Origin: Natronoflexus pectinivorans
Lineage (GTDB): Bacteria > Bacteroidota > Bacteroidia > Bacteroidales > Marinilabiliaceae
Length of the DNA: 55,290 nt
Assembly (NCBI RefSeq): GCF_004345615.1
Contig: NZ_SLWK01000018.1
Span: 7,705 to 62,994, forward strand
Direction of reading: 5' to 3'
Shown: positions 18,598 to 27,040 of the stretch, piece after piece
How positions within the stretch are numbered: position 1 is the stretch's first letter
Layout: every line of letters starts with the position of its first letter
The notes under the pieces: model-generated
What the model saw: the letters and a program-made list of their open reading frames with translations, nothing else
Told to the model about the DNA's origin: nothing
Database searches by the model: none
Position numbers and translations under genes: made by a program

Positions 18598-18884
18598 CTG
18601 GGAAAAAGAAGAGGAAGCCCACTGTGCTACCCCGCACACGCCTCCTCTTCCGACTCCCTCCAAACTTAAAAAGAAAGGAGGTAATGTGTTTATGAAAAAA
18701 ACGTCAGTATTATGCCCTATAATTTAGGTATAACATGACAAAGATAAAGATTTAAAGATAGAATCTGTAGCCAAAAAACTACAGATAAGTGCACCTGCCA
18801 GGCTGTGATGCGTTTTATCAAATGTTTTAATACTTAAAGGCTGTAAATTAAACAGTCAATCACTAATTTATTAATTCAATAATA

Positions 18885-19208
18885 ATGAAAAAGAAATTAT
18901 TTTTTGCAATAGCAGCAGGGATTTTCGCCGTGGCAACAATTACTAGCCTTGATGTCGCAATAGAAAATAGGGAAAGTGATGATTTGGCATATGATGTTTC
19001 AGTAATGATGGAAGCTTATGCTAGTTTAAGGCAACGGGTAGATGAAGAGCCTGATATGGAAAGTGGCGGTGGTGGCAGTTTTTGCTATTGGAAAGTAATA
19101 CAAACGGCATATGACTATTCATGGATTAGAATAAGTTGTAGAGAAAGTCTATACCCTGATTCTAGTAAAGTTAAATGTCCATGTGGAACAAGTGATCAAA
19201 TAATATAA
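18885..19208 (+). CDS. NVEALA-like secreted Cys-containing peptide precursor (A)
   Basis: A 107-aa small protein. A lysine-rich start and hydrophobic segment (MKKKLFFAIAAGIFAVATI) form a signal-type leader. An SVMMEAYAS segment (about residues 39-47) is in the place of the NVEALA motif. Then come RVDEEPDMES, a four-Gly run (61-64), and a C-terminal region with Cys67, Cys85, Cys98 and Cys100. Its first 14 residues equal those of the peptide at 24211, and 42 of the first 43 coding bases match, while the C-terminal halves differ apart from the first Cys at position 67. The NVEALA family is known from Bacteroidota and its function is unsettled. The gene opens the first three-gene module. A long imperfect hairpin (GCTCTGTATT with AATACAGAGC) lies between it and the next gene. 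Confidence 0.75.
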   Translation: MKKKLFFAIAAGIFAVATITSLDVAIENRESDDLAYDVSVMMEAYASLRQRVDEEPDMESGGGGSFCYWKVIQTAYDYSWIRISCRESLYPDSSKVKCPCGTSDQII

Positions 19209-19311
19209 GTTATTAATTTTAATGAAATATGCTCTGTATTGAACTAGTTTAGGAATAATTAAATATTAGTTTCTATCTAGCTAAATACAGAGCTAATTAA
19301 TCATCATAATC

Positions 19312-20496
19312 ATGAAAAAAATAATATTAAGCCGTAATTTTCAACTATTAATATCATCAATGCTTATATGTTTTCATATGTTGTCTTATGTTGCTTGCAA
19401 AAGTGAAATAGGGAATTGTTCAAAACCTGAATATCTTGACAAACAGGCTGGCCTAACACAGGTTGATTCTATAGTATGCGTGGCTAATGAAAATTCTGTT
19501 TTCACGACACTTTTTCCGATTTCACATAAGAATAATAATATAAGTTTTTTTGATTTTAGCACCTATAAAATACTGAAATTTAAAGAAAATAGAGAAAGTA
19601 ATATTTTTCAAATAAAGCATGTTTTAGATGTGAAAAATGATTTTCAAATGCATCCTGGTTTCCTACCCCGACTGTTTGGAGTAATTAATACTAAATCAAA
19701 TAAATATGTTTTATTGTCAGAACCATACTCAATATTGACAGATAAAAATCTAAATTTCAACGAGAAGATTGTTAGTAATGTAAACACAAACAAACAACTT
19801 TTTCATCGTATTGGAAATATTACACATGTCTTCAATGATACAATTTCTAATAACATTTATTTTCCAGTTTCACCTGATTTGCCAGAGAATCATATTGATT
19901 TCTATAATATTGGTCGGATACTGAAAGTTAACTTAGAAACTAATACATCCACCCTTTTGCAACTTGGATTACCAGACGATTATAAACCAAATACAAAATA
20001 TGGGCTATTCTCCATACCGTTACTTGTTGTTTTAAATGACAACCTTTATTACATATTTCCTGGATCAAACTATTTGTATCAGTATAATTTACGAACAAAT
20101 AACCTTCATTGTATTCTGATTAGGCCAAAGTATGCTAAAATTGGAACTAAAGAAATTGGAAATGACCCCAACGATATTTTTTTTAGTTTGTTTGAATGCG
20201 ATATTTTTTATCGTATGATTGTCGTGAATGATAAAATACTATTATTATATTGGAAGGGAAAGCGACAAGAATCAGCTAAGCCAAGGGCAACTTTCAAAGA
20301 CCTGAATTGCTTTATGATACTATATTGTCCTAAAAAAAATGAAGTGTTGTTTGACAGCTATTTGGATGTTAAAGGGGTAAATAAGAATCCGGTTTATGTT
20401 AAAAACGATATTTTGTACTTCCAAAAACTTGATGAACTCAATATGAATGAAATAAAAACAACGTTTTTAAGATATAGAATTTCTATTGAGGATTGA
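19312..20496 (+). CDS. DUF4221-like beta-propeller lipoprotein (A)
   Basis: A 394-aa protein with a signal peptide and lipobox (SYVAC, Cys29), so probably a lipid-anchored surface or periplasmic protein. The body is beta-rich with repeated strand pairs typical of propeller lipoproteins, and it is paralogous to the gene at 21942. Shared landmarks are GLPDDY...YG.FSIP, YIFPGSN and the C-terminal FLRYRISIED region (FYKYRFEVQDY in the paralogue). I read it as DUF4221-like, a Bacteroidota family of unknown role often placed near small NVEALA peptides. It is the middle gene of module 1, about 100 bases after peptide A. A role in sensing or exporting the peptide is inference only. Confidence 0.7.
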   Translation: MKKIILSRNFQLLISSMLICFHMLSYVACKSEIGNCSKPEYLDKQAGLTQVDSIVCVANENSVFTTLFPISHKNNNISFFDFSTYKILKFKENRESNIFQIKHVLDVKNDFQMHPGFLPRLFGVINTKSNKYVLLSEPYSILTDKNLNFNEKIVSNVNTNKQLFHRIGNITHVFNDTISNNIYFPVSPDLPENHIDFYNIGRILKVNLETNTSTLLQLGLPDDYKPNTKYGLFSIPLLVVLNDNLYYIFPGSNYLYQYNLRTNNLHCILIRPKYAKIGTKEIGNDPNDIFFSLFECDIFYRMIVVNDKILLLYWKGKRQESAKPRATFKDLNCFMILYCPKKNEVLFDSYLDVKGVNKNPVYVKNDILYFQKLDELNMNEIKTTFLRYRISIED

Positions 20497-20653
20497 ATTG
20501 CTTCGGTATCTCAATAGTTGACATATTCTTTAAATATTGGTGGTTAAGTTTCAAACGAATGTATTGAGCGTAATACCAATAATTGCATAACATCAAAAAC
20601 TGGAAGCATTATGCAAGTCTTGTGGAGCAAGTGTCAAAAATAATATTACAAGT

Positions 20654-21532
20654 ATGAGAGTTAAAATATTAATTATATTAACATGCCTTGCATTGCCTGT
20701 TATTTCTCAGGAGTTTAAAGGCAAAATTATTTGTTATAAAAATGGTAAGCCAATTGAATATGTTAATATTGGTGTTATTGGGAAGAATTTGGGAACGGTA
20801 TCTGATCAACAAGGGTTTTACAATTTAGTTATAAACAAAAATGTAACTCTTGAAGATTCAATTCAGATTTCTACAATCGGATACAAAACCAAAGTTTTCA
20901 CTCTGGAAAGGTTTAAAAATTTAGATGATTACAATATATTGTTATCTCCAAAGTCTTATTCGATAAGGGAAATGCAGGTAGTAGCCAAAAGACGAAATAG
21001 AATAAAAAGATTCGGCACACCTGTTCCTTCAAGCAATCTTGTTTCTTTATTTTACGATAGTTTAAACCGTTTCAGGTTAGGGCAAGAGTTAGGAGTTTTA
21101 ATAGATGTGAAAAACAATGTTTTAATAAGAACAATAAATATTAATTTTGGAAAATGCTCTATCGATTCTGTTGAAATGAGATTAAACATATACAAATTGT
21201 CAAGTAGTCAAGAATTTAGTAATAGTTTACAGGAACCAATATATTTCTCTTTTGAGAAAAGCGACATTGAAAAGGAATTAATTATTGATGTTACAGAATA
21301 TTCCATAATTGTGAGCGAAAAAGTATTAATCACAGTAGAATATTTTAAGCATTCCGGTGAGGGGACTTTAGGTATCTTTGCTGAATCTCTTCCAATTGGA
21401 ATGTCTTATTTTAGAGAATCATCACAAGCACAATGGAAAACATCTCCTTTTAATCTTGGAATTTCATTCTATGGGGAACGTATCAAATACATTGAAAGAC
21501 CATCCCTATTCCCAAACCAAATGAACCCCTGA
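20654..21532 (+). CDS. Secreted protein with carboxypeptidase-regulatory-like domain (A)
   Basis: A 292-aa exported protein. A signal peptide (MRVKILIILTCLALPVISQ) is followed at once by a CarboxypepD_reg-like fold (about residues 20-100): GKIICYKNGKPIEYVNIGV, then GTVSDQQGFYNL and ISTIGYKT, the pattern also found at the front of SusC/TonB receptors. No plug or barrel follows. Instead there is a basic linker (KRRNRIKRFGTP, about 113-124) and a second beta-rich domain (about 135-280). The gene at 23269 is a clear paralogue with the same RRP/RFGTPV linker and the GVLID..VLIR segment. It closes module 1. Function is unknown. Confidence 0.72.
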   Translation: MRVKILIILTCLALPVISQEFKGKIICYKNGKPIEYVNIGVIGKNLGTVSDQQGFYNLVINKNVTLEDSIQISTIGYKTKVFTLERFKNLDDYNILLSPKSYSIREMQVVAKRRNRIKRFGTPVPSSNLVSLFYDSLNRFRLGQELGVLIDVKNNVLIRTININFGKCSIDSVEMRLNIYKLSSSQEFSNSLQEPIYFSFEKSDIEKELIIDVTEYSIIVSEKVLITVEYFKHSGEGTLGIFAESLPIGMSYFRESSQAQWKTSPFNLGISFYGERIKYIERPSLFPNQMNP

Positions 21533-21616
21533 TGAGCATCCTACAGAATACTGTAAACTATACTTAGGGCAAAACCATCCCACCTTGATATTTGTCCTTC
21601 AATATTTTATAACCCA

Positions 21617-21641
21617 GCTAGCGCGAGTTTATAACTCGTGC
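21617..21641. repeat. Small hairpin, CGAGTT-TAT-AACTCG
   Basis: A compact hairpin with arms GCGCGAGTT and AACTCGTGC (one G-T pair), preceded by CTA. It lies 85 bases after the CDreg gene A and may act as a terminator or be a dispersed repeat. No T-run follows. Confidence 0.4.
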
Positions 21642-21696
21642 CATTGTTAACACTTAAACATTTTAATATTTAACACATCAACAACCCAAAGCATCA

Positions 21697-21864
21697 ATGA
21701 AAAAACAGCCAAGTGAAGGAGGAGGTGGTGGAACGATATAATGTTATCTTATTCATGTTGGATGGCAGGGTGATGTTCCTTTAGTTCGATGCGGACAAAC
21801 AGCGTATCATGATCCATCAGGCTCACCTTGTAGCTGTTGGGAAGGAACTAGACCATTATATTAA
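21697..21864 (+). pseudogene. Decayed NVEALA-like peptide gene (B)
   Basis: From the ATG at 21697 one frame reads MKKQPSEGGGGGTI, a TAA stop (21739-21741), then CYLIHVGWQGD...VRCGQTAYH...PCSCWEGTRPLY to a TAA at 21862-21864. The Gly run followed by Cys-Tyr, and a further Cys-Gly-Thr-like motif, match the core of peptides A and C. The hydrophobic leader and acidic part are missing: the first three residues jump straight to the Gly-rich core. So it has two lesions, an internal deletion and an in-frame stop. It sits exactly where the second module should have its peptide, between a CDreg gene and a propeller gene. A strong hairpin follows (21876-21914). Confidence 0.6.
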
Positions 21865-21875
21865 GATCACTTTAC

Positions 21876-21914
21876 GGTAGTACTGTGCTGAATTTATTAC
21901 ACCATAGTACTACC
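21876..21914 (+). terminator. Hairpin after peptide remnant
   Basis: GGTAGTACTGTG (21876-21887) pairs, with one mismatch, with CATAGTACTACC (21903-21914), and CTTACTT follows. Hairpins in the same place follow peptide genes A and C. Confidence 0.5.
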
Positions 21915-21941
21915 TTACTTCATAGTTAAAGCTTGACATGT

Positions 21942-23099
21942 ATGAGAGAATTTATTTTTTTAGTAATTGGAATGTTCTTAATCGCTACAGCGTGCCAGCG
22001 AAACACTTCCAGTTATGTTTCAAATCATCTAAATAAAGACGTAAACATCGTTTTAAAAGACTCATTGGTTCTGATTGGGGATGACGAGATATTTTCTTCA
22101 GGGAATTTCTCAATTATAAGTAAGGAAGAATCAGTCTACAAGATATTTGATCATCTTACCAAAACGATACTGGTGTTAAATACCTCAAAAAAAGAAAGAG
22201 CTAGAATTGTAAGTCAAATTGATTTATCGTTACGATATGGGATGAATTCCGGTTTCATTCAGAATTTACTAGGTGTGAAAAAGATTCACAATCAGCAGTT
22301 CATTTTAATTTCCTTTCCTTATTCCATTATAGCGGACTCGAATTTTGATTTTGTAGAAAAAATATTGTTTCAACCAGAATCCGCAGATAACATTTTTAAC
22401 CCGGCAGGGTCAATACAAGATATCTGTTATGATGAACACAACCACTGTTTGTATATTCCTTTTTTCCCAGATATTCCTTATACTCATAATGATCATTTCG
22501 ATACGGGACGTATTATTGAAGTAAATCTTCTTTGTAAAAGCATAAAAGTTTTACCTGTCGGTTTACCAGCTGATTATGAAAGTGGAAAGAACTATGGTTA
22601 TTTTAGTCTTCCTTTTGTAACTGTATTTAACAACTCCCTATTCTATATCTTTGGTGGCTCCAACATCCTAAACAGAATGGATTTAGAAACCTTAAAGAAT
22701 GAAGCCATAATGATCAATCCTCAACATGCCGATATTTCTGCAACTCACTTGAGTGGTAATATTTTAGAACAGATAAGAAAACAGTTAACACATGGCACAT
22801 TCTATCGAATAATTGAAATCAATGGAATGTTAATGCTTTTCTATCGTGAGGGTATTCAAAATGGAACTTTGAATACCAGCAATAAAGGAACTTTAAACTC
22901 CAATCGGTTTGTGATGGGGTATTCAATAGATACAAACGAAATATTATATGATATTCCGCTAAATATTAATAAAACCTCAAATGAACCCGTATTTAGTAAA
23001 AACGGCATGATGTATTTCCTGAAAAGCAGTAAAATGATGGAATATGGAGATATAAGCGCTACATTTTATAAATATAGATTTGAAGTACAGGACTATTAA
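21942..23099 (+). CDS. DUF4221-like beta-propeller lipoprotein (B)
   Basis: A 385-aa paralogue of the lipoprotein at 19312. The ATG at 21942 is preferred over an in-frame TTG at 21933, because it gives a clean signal peptide (MREFIFLVIGMFLIATAC) with lipobox ATAC and Cys18. The body is beta-rich. GLPADYESGKNYGYFSLP and YIFGGSN correspond to the same landmarks in the first copy, and the ends (FYKYRFEVQDY and FLRYRISIED) also match. The overall identity is modest, so the duplication is old or divergence is fast. It begins 28 bases after the hairpin that follows the decayed peptide. Ligand and function are unknown. Confidence 0.7.
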   Translation: MREFIFLVIGMFLIATACQRNTSSYVSNHLNKDVNIVLKDSLVLIGDDEIFSSGNFSIISKEESVYKIFDHLTKTILVLNTSKKERARIVSQIDLSLRYGMNSGFIQNLLGVKKIHNQQFILISFPYSIIADSNFDFVEKILFQPESADNIFNPAGSIQDICYDEHNHCLYIPFFPDIPYTHNDHFDTGRIIEVNLLCKSIKVLPVGLPADYESGKNYGYFSLPFVTVFNNSLFYIFGGSNILNRMDLETLKNEAIMINPQHADISATHLSGNILEQIRKQLTHGTFYRIIEINGMLMLFYREGIQNGTLNTSNKGTLNSNRFVMGYSIDTNEILYDIPLNINKTSNEPVFSKNGMMYFLKSSKMMEYGDISATFYKYRFEVQDY

Positions 23100-23268
23100 T
23101 CGTTGAGATATCCTTTTTCTAAAAATCTCAAATACTAAAAAAAGAGAATACTTTTTATGCATGCAGTTTGAGTCAATATGTGGACATCATCTTATAGTCC
23201 TTTATAACTGAGCAATAAGACAGATCTGATTCTGAAAAGATGATAATAAAAATAGAAATTTAATTGAG

Positions 23269-24141
23269 ATGCACTTCATTCTTAGTCATAAGCGGGTAGT
23301 AAAAAAGATTATTGCATTGCTTATATTGATGCATTGTTTAGCCATAGTTACATTTACCCAACACTTTGAGGGAAAGATTTTTTGCAACCAAACCGGTAAA
23401 CCTTTGGAATTTGTTAATATCGGACTTATTGAAACAGACATTGGGACAGTATCAGACAGTAGCGGTGTGTTTAACCTTTTTATTGACGATCGATATGACC
23501 AGGAATCTCTCAAGTTCTCAATTATTGGATATCAGTCTGTTACTTTTCTAGCAAGGGAGCTTAAAAACCTTCAACAGCATCATATTTACTTAACACCCAA
23601 AACTTACCAGATTCATGAAGTGCAAATTACAAATTCGAAACGGAGGCCAAGACGATATGGAACACCGGTGACTACAAATAATCATATGGCGTTTGCCATT
23701 AACGAATTAGGAACCTATAAATTATGGCCATTTGAAACAGGAGTTCTGATTGATGCTAAACGACAGGTACTAATCAGATCTGTGCATATAAACATCCATC
23801 AACTCACTTTTGACAAAATTCAACTTAAGTTTAACATCTATCAAATAGATGAAAAAACAGGTTCTCACCCAAATAGCATACTTGCAGAGCCAATATTGGT
23901 CTCTTTAAAAAAAGAAGATGTTGGCGACACGATCTATTTCGATGTGAGTGAATATGCCATTATTGTCAAAGGACAAATACTTGTAACAATAGAACTTAAA
24001 TGCTATGAAGGCCAGGGTATCTTTTCAATTCGTACGGAACTATTTAAAGGAGAGCATTTCATACGCCCATCCACAAATCATCCATTTATTCATCAAAACG
24101 GGCTCCCGGGAATTTATTTTTACGGGGAAACTGTCAGGTAG
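23269..24141 (+). CDS. Secreted protein with carboxypeptidase-regulatory-like domain (B)
   Basis: A 290-aa paralogue of the protein at 20654. A longer N terminus (MHFILSHKRVVKKIIALLIL) forms the signal peptide. Residues about 32-115 make the CDreg-like fold (FEGKIFCNQTGKPLEFVNIG, GTVSDSSGVFNL, FSIIGYQS). The basic linker SKRRPRRYGTPV and the downstream GVLIDAKRQVLIR segment match the first copy. The second domain is beta-rich and ends GIYFYGETVR. A terminator-like hairpin lies ten bases downstream, before peptide C, so peptide C probably has its own transcript or is reached by read-through. Confidence 0.72.
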   Translation: MHFILSHKRVVKKIIALLILMHCLAIVTFTQHFEGKIFCNQTGKPLEFVNIGLIETDIGTVSDSSGVFNLFIDDRYDQESLKFSIIGYQSVTFLARELKNLQQHHIYLTPKTYQIHEVQITNSKRRPRRYGTPVTTNNHMAFAINELGTYKLWPFETGVLIDAKRQVLIRSVHINIHQLTFDKIQLKFNIYQIDEKTGSHPNSILAEPILVSLKKEDVGDTIYFDVSEYAIIVKGQILVTIELKCYEGQGIFSIRTELFKGEHFIRPSTNHPFIHQNGLPGIYFYGETVR

Positions 24142-24151
24142 GAGAATGGAT

Positions 24152-24182
24152 TTCAGCCTCGTTAGGCTGAAGCCACTTTTTG
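24152..24182 (+). terminator. Terminator-like hairpin before peptide C
   Basis: TTCAGCCT (24152-24159), loop CGTT, AGGCTGAA (24164-24171), followed by GCCAC and five T. It is directly downstream of the CDreg gene B. Confidence 0.65.
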
Positions 24183-24210
24183 TTATTTCGCTAAGCTGTA
24201 ATCTTTAATA

Positions 24211-24549
24211 ATGAAAAAGAAGTTATTTTTTGCAATAGCAGCAGGGATTTTCGTAGCAGCAACAGTGTTTAACATGAACTTACTGCAATCCAACAATAAC
24301 GAGGAGATTTCTTGGGAAAGTATCTCGATAATGGCTGAGGCAAGTGTTATCAGAGAAAGAGTAGATGTGGAACCGGATATGGAAGGAGGTAGCTTAGGTG
24401 TTAAATATTGTTGGACCCAAGTATCTCTTGGAGGAGTTCTCATAGTAACTCCATGTGGCACTTATAATGCTAATACAAGGCCACAATATAAATGTGGAAG
24501 ACCAATTTTCTTTTCGTGGAACGGTGGTGTTCGAAAGCAATGCAATTAG
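24211..24549 (+). CDS. NVEALA-like secreted Cys-containing peptide precursor (C)
   Basis: A 112-aa relative of the peptide at 18885. The leader MKKKLFFAIAAGIF is identical, followed by SISIMAEASV at the NVEALA position (about 37-46), then RVDVEPDMEGG with a Gly-Gly pair at 59-60. The C-terminal region has Cys67, Cys82, Cys95 and Cys111. The mature part shares little with peptide A other than the first Cys and a CGT/CG pattern. A constant leader with a variable Cys-bearing core suggests an exported, perhaps disulfide-bonded or modified, peptide; the Gly-Gly could be a processing site. This is inference, as no maturation enzyme or peptidase-ABC exporter is in the window. Confidence 0.75.
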   Translation: MKKKLFFAIAAGIFVAATVFNMNLLQSNNNEEISWESISIMAEASVIRERVDVEPDMEGGSLGVKYCWTQVSLGGVLIVTPCGTYNANTRPQYKCGRPIFFSWNGGVRKQCN

Positions 24550-24602
24550 CAGAGTAAATACTAGAAACAAAAAGTTAAAATTCGATAAAGATTAGTGCGA
24601 AA

Positions 24603-24640
24603 GAGTGCTTTCTGGCTAAATCAATTACCATAAAGCACTC
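24603..24640 (+). terminator. Terminator-like hairpin after peptide C
   Basis: GAGTGCTTT (24603-24611) pairs perfectly with AAAGCACTC (24632-24640) around a 20-base loop. No long T-run follows. It may limit read-through from the abundant small-peptide transcript into the propeller gene. Confidence 0.5.
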
Positions 24641-24788
24641 ATCATTTGCAATGTACATATTAAATCAAAAAATATAAATTGCACACAATAAAACGTTAAT
24701 TTAAATCAAATAAATAAAACCATTGCTATTTCCTAAATTACATTTAACTATTTGAATGTTTTATCACAATAACTCTAAAAACATAATT

Positions 24789-25865
24789 ATGAAAACTTTA
24801 AGTTTTGCTTTGATTTACCTTATCTTTAATACTTTGATCTTTCATGCCTGTAGTAGACATGAAGAAATGAGTCATACCGATTTCCCGATTGAAAAAAACA
24901 TTCTCTTCGAAGAACATAAGATTTCAGCACTTCTTGGGACGCCAATGGATATGGTAATCATGAATGATTATGTAATTGTTCTGGACGGAACAACAGACAT
25001 GTTTTTCCACATTTTCTCAAAAGATAACTTTAATTATTCTGGAAGTATTATAAGAAAAGGTGGAGGGCCAAATGAGGAGTATGTCATTTTTCCATATTTC
25101 AAGAAAATTGGGAAAAATATGATTTTATACCAGAGTGCTGATAATTTAAAAATTATAGAAATTAATAGATCCAATGACTTCTTAGATATAGCACCCAATA
25201 AAAGATATCATTTACCCACATCTTCCCTTTCTGATGTGGACTTCTTTTTAATCAACGACCAAATTTTCTCTTCAAGCAGTCAACGCATTTCATCAAAGGA
25301 TTACTCCGTTATAAACAAAGAAACCGGCGACTCATTTGAATGGGGAGGATCAGTTCCCTTATTAAATGAGCGTGTTGATCCCCAATTTATCCCTATGATT
25401 AATCAAAAACTGACTACAGTTAACATAGAGAAGAACTTAATAGCATCAGTTTATAACATGCTACCCTTGCTAAGAATTTATTCATTGGACAACGAAATTC
25501 CTCTTATTGAATTAAAAATGGCTGATGCCACGATTAACAGGCAAATATTCTTGAAGGATTTAGATTTAGGTGGAAGTAAGCAGCCTATTAATTATTACCA
25601 TCGAATAAAATCTACCGATGAATACATCTATGCTCTTTACGGGGGATTCTCAGTTTCCGAATATTTTAAAGAAGGTGAGATGCCCCATGTTTTTGATTTT
25701 TCTAAGGAAATACATATCTGGGAATGGGATGGAACTCCTGTAATGAAACTCAAGTTGGACAGGCCTGTTTTTTCATTTGACGTCACTCATGACAATAAAA
25801 AAATCATTGCCACTTCAGTTGTTGATGTAGAAAAACTATTTGTAACAGAAATCCCTTGGCAGTAA
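24789..25865 (+). CDS. BF3164/TolB-like six-bladed propeller lipoprotein
   Basis: A 358-aa lipoprotein. The ATG at 24789 gives a normal signal peptide (MKTLSFALIYLIFNTLIFHAC) with lipobox Cys21. An upstream in-frame ATG at 24756 would add eleven polar residues and is less likely. The body has propeller features of the BF3164/TolB-like group: D...VIVLDGTTD followed by FHIFSKDNF and IIRKGGGPNEEY, and late blades containing IHIWEWDGTPVMKLKLDRP. It belongs to a different subgroup from the two DUF4221-like proteins but has the same type of position, after a small peptide gene. This completes the third, shortened module. Function is unknown. Confidence 0.72.
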   Translation: MKTLSFALIYLIFNTLIFHACSRHEEMSHTDFPIEKNILFEEHKISALLGTPMDMVIMNDYVIVLDGTTDMFFHIFSKDNFNYSGSIIRKGGGPNEEYVIFPYFKKIGKNMILYQSADNLKIIEINRSNDFLDIAPNKRYHLPTSSLSDVDFFLINDQIFSSSSQRISSKDYSVINKETGDSFEWGGSVPLLNERVDPQFIPMINQKLTTVNIEKNLIASVYNMLPLLRIYSLDNEIPLIELKMADATINRQIFLKDLDLGGSKQPINYYHRIKSTDEYIYALYGGFSVSEYFKEGEMPHVFDFSKEIHIWEWDGTPVMKLKLDRPVFSFDVTHDNKKIIATSVVDVEKLFVTEIPWQ

Positions 25866-25911
25866 AATATTTCAACTGTGTATAATTTGTATTTCAGTTG
25901 TTCTCGATGTC

Positions 25912-25956
25912 TTAGCAGAACTAGTCCCGAAACATCGGGACTAGTTATAGTGCTAA
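25912..25956. repeat. Perfect hairpin repeat, ACTAGTCCCGA type
   Basis: Inner arms AACTAGTCCCGA (25919-25930) and TCGGGACTAGTT (25935-25946) pair perfectly around an AACA loop. An outer TTAGCA/TGCTAA pair (25912-25917 and 25951-25956) extends the fold. It lies 50 bases after the propeller gene and could end its transcript, though no T-run follows. The TCCCGA...TCGGGA core recurs at about 4309-4323. The rest of the gap up to 26165 has nothing recognised. Confidence 0.55.
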
Positions 25957-26165
25957 AACCAAATCCGCAATACTTTTTGATGATCCAGATCGGATGTTTC
26001 AATACCCAGTGAGTATGAGTCAAGGGAAATTGTATTCCTTTCAGCATCCATATCAGATGTCTGAAAGCGAACTAAAAAAATATGGATTAACCATTAACTG
26101 AGATCCAGTTATTTTAGTTTACAAAATAATTGAATAATAGCTAAAGAAATTTCGATGGGGATCAT

Positions 26166-26885
26166 TTAATCCCCCATCGGAACTTCCATGACAAGGATTT
26201 CGGCTCTATCTGATTTAACCAATATCGACACCTCATCACTGTCCCAGACACCAAGTCCGTCGCGCTCATGAAGTTCTATGTTCTCTACCTCAACATCACC
26301 ACTCAAAACAAAAAGGTAAACACCATTGCCCTGTTTCTTCAATTTATAACTTGAAGAATAATCACCTTTTAGTCGCCCCATGTGAAACCAGGCATCCTGA
26401 TGGATCCACACGCCGGCATCGTCACTATTGGGTGAAAGAATCTGCATAAGATTATTCTCCATGGCTGCATCATCTAATTTAATTTGATCATAACGAGGAG
26501 TCAGACCCTTCTCTCTGGGGAAAATCCATATCTGCAGGAATTTCACAGGACGATCGCTGTTGCTATTGTATTCACTGTGCGTGACACCTGTTCCGGCACT
26601 CATCACCTGTATATCGCCCTTTCGGATTACCGAAGTATTGCCCATACTGTCTTTGTGTTCCAAATCTCCTTCCAAAGGGATGGAAATAATCTCCATGTTA
26701 TTATGTGGATGAGTTCCAAACCCTTTCCCCGGAGCCACATAGTCGTCGTTCAAAACACGAAGCACTCCGAATTGGGTGCGCTCAGGATTGTAATAATCGC
26801 CAAAACTAAAAGTATGTTTACTGTGTAACCATCCATGGTTGGCATCACCCCTCGTTTCAGCTCTATGCAATACAGTTTTACTCAT
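26166..26885 (-). CDS. Pirin family protein (YhaK-like)
   Basis: A 239-aa cupin-fold protein with two beta-barrel halves. The N-terminal half has the pirin motifs FSFGDYYNPER, FGTHPHNNMEIISIPLEG with His residues spaced as metal ligands, and the GTGVTHSEYN motif that supplies the remaining His and Glu ligands. Some members are quercetin dioxygenases and others act as redox sensors or have no known activity, so the reaction here is undecided. It is cytoplasmic, with no signal peptide. It is the last gene of the minus-strand run after hemF-hemH. AAACTT-type repeats separate it from hemH. Confidence 0.9.
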   Translation of the reverse strand: MSKTVLHRAETRGDANHGWLHSKHTFSFGDYYNPERTQFGVLRVLNDDYVAPGKGFGTHPHNNMEIISIPLEGDLEHKDSMGNTSVIRKGDIQVMSAGTGVTHSEYNSNSDRPVKFLQIWIFPREKGLTPRYDQIKLDDAAMENNLMQILSPNSDDAGVWIHQDAWFHMGRLKGDYSSSYKLKKQGNGVYLFVLSGDVEVENIELHERDGLGVWDSDEVSILVKSDRAEILVMEVPMGD

Positions 26886-26914
26886 CTCTTTTCGTTTTTT
26901 TAAGATATAGGTTT

Positions 26915-27040
26915 TAGGTTTTAAGTTCTAAGTTCTTTTGTATAGCTAATTTTAAACCTTGAACATTAAACATTAAACTTTGAACATCAAACATTAAACT
27001 TTGAACATCAAACATTAAACTTTGAACATCAAACATTATC
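26915..27040. repeat. AAACTTTGAACATC tandem repeat array
   Basis: Between pirin and hemH the DNA is built from AAACCT/AAACAT/AACTTTGAAC units. Within it, a 21-bp unit (CATTAAACTTTGAACATCAAA) is repeated three times without change at 26971-27033. The hemH stop codon (TGA, 27029-27031 on the minus strand) lies in the last unit. Confidence 0.85.

Noticed and set aside
18385-18663. 92-codon minus-strand ORF in the second 'cacagag' array
   Set aside because: Same cause: low-complexity repeat translation without a start context or homologous motif.
18692-18727. 11-codon ORF (MKKTSVLCPII) after a near-perfect Shine-Dalgarno site
   Set aside because: Too short to support. It may be the relic start of a gene broken by the repeat array, but nothing downstream continues it.
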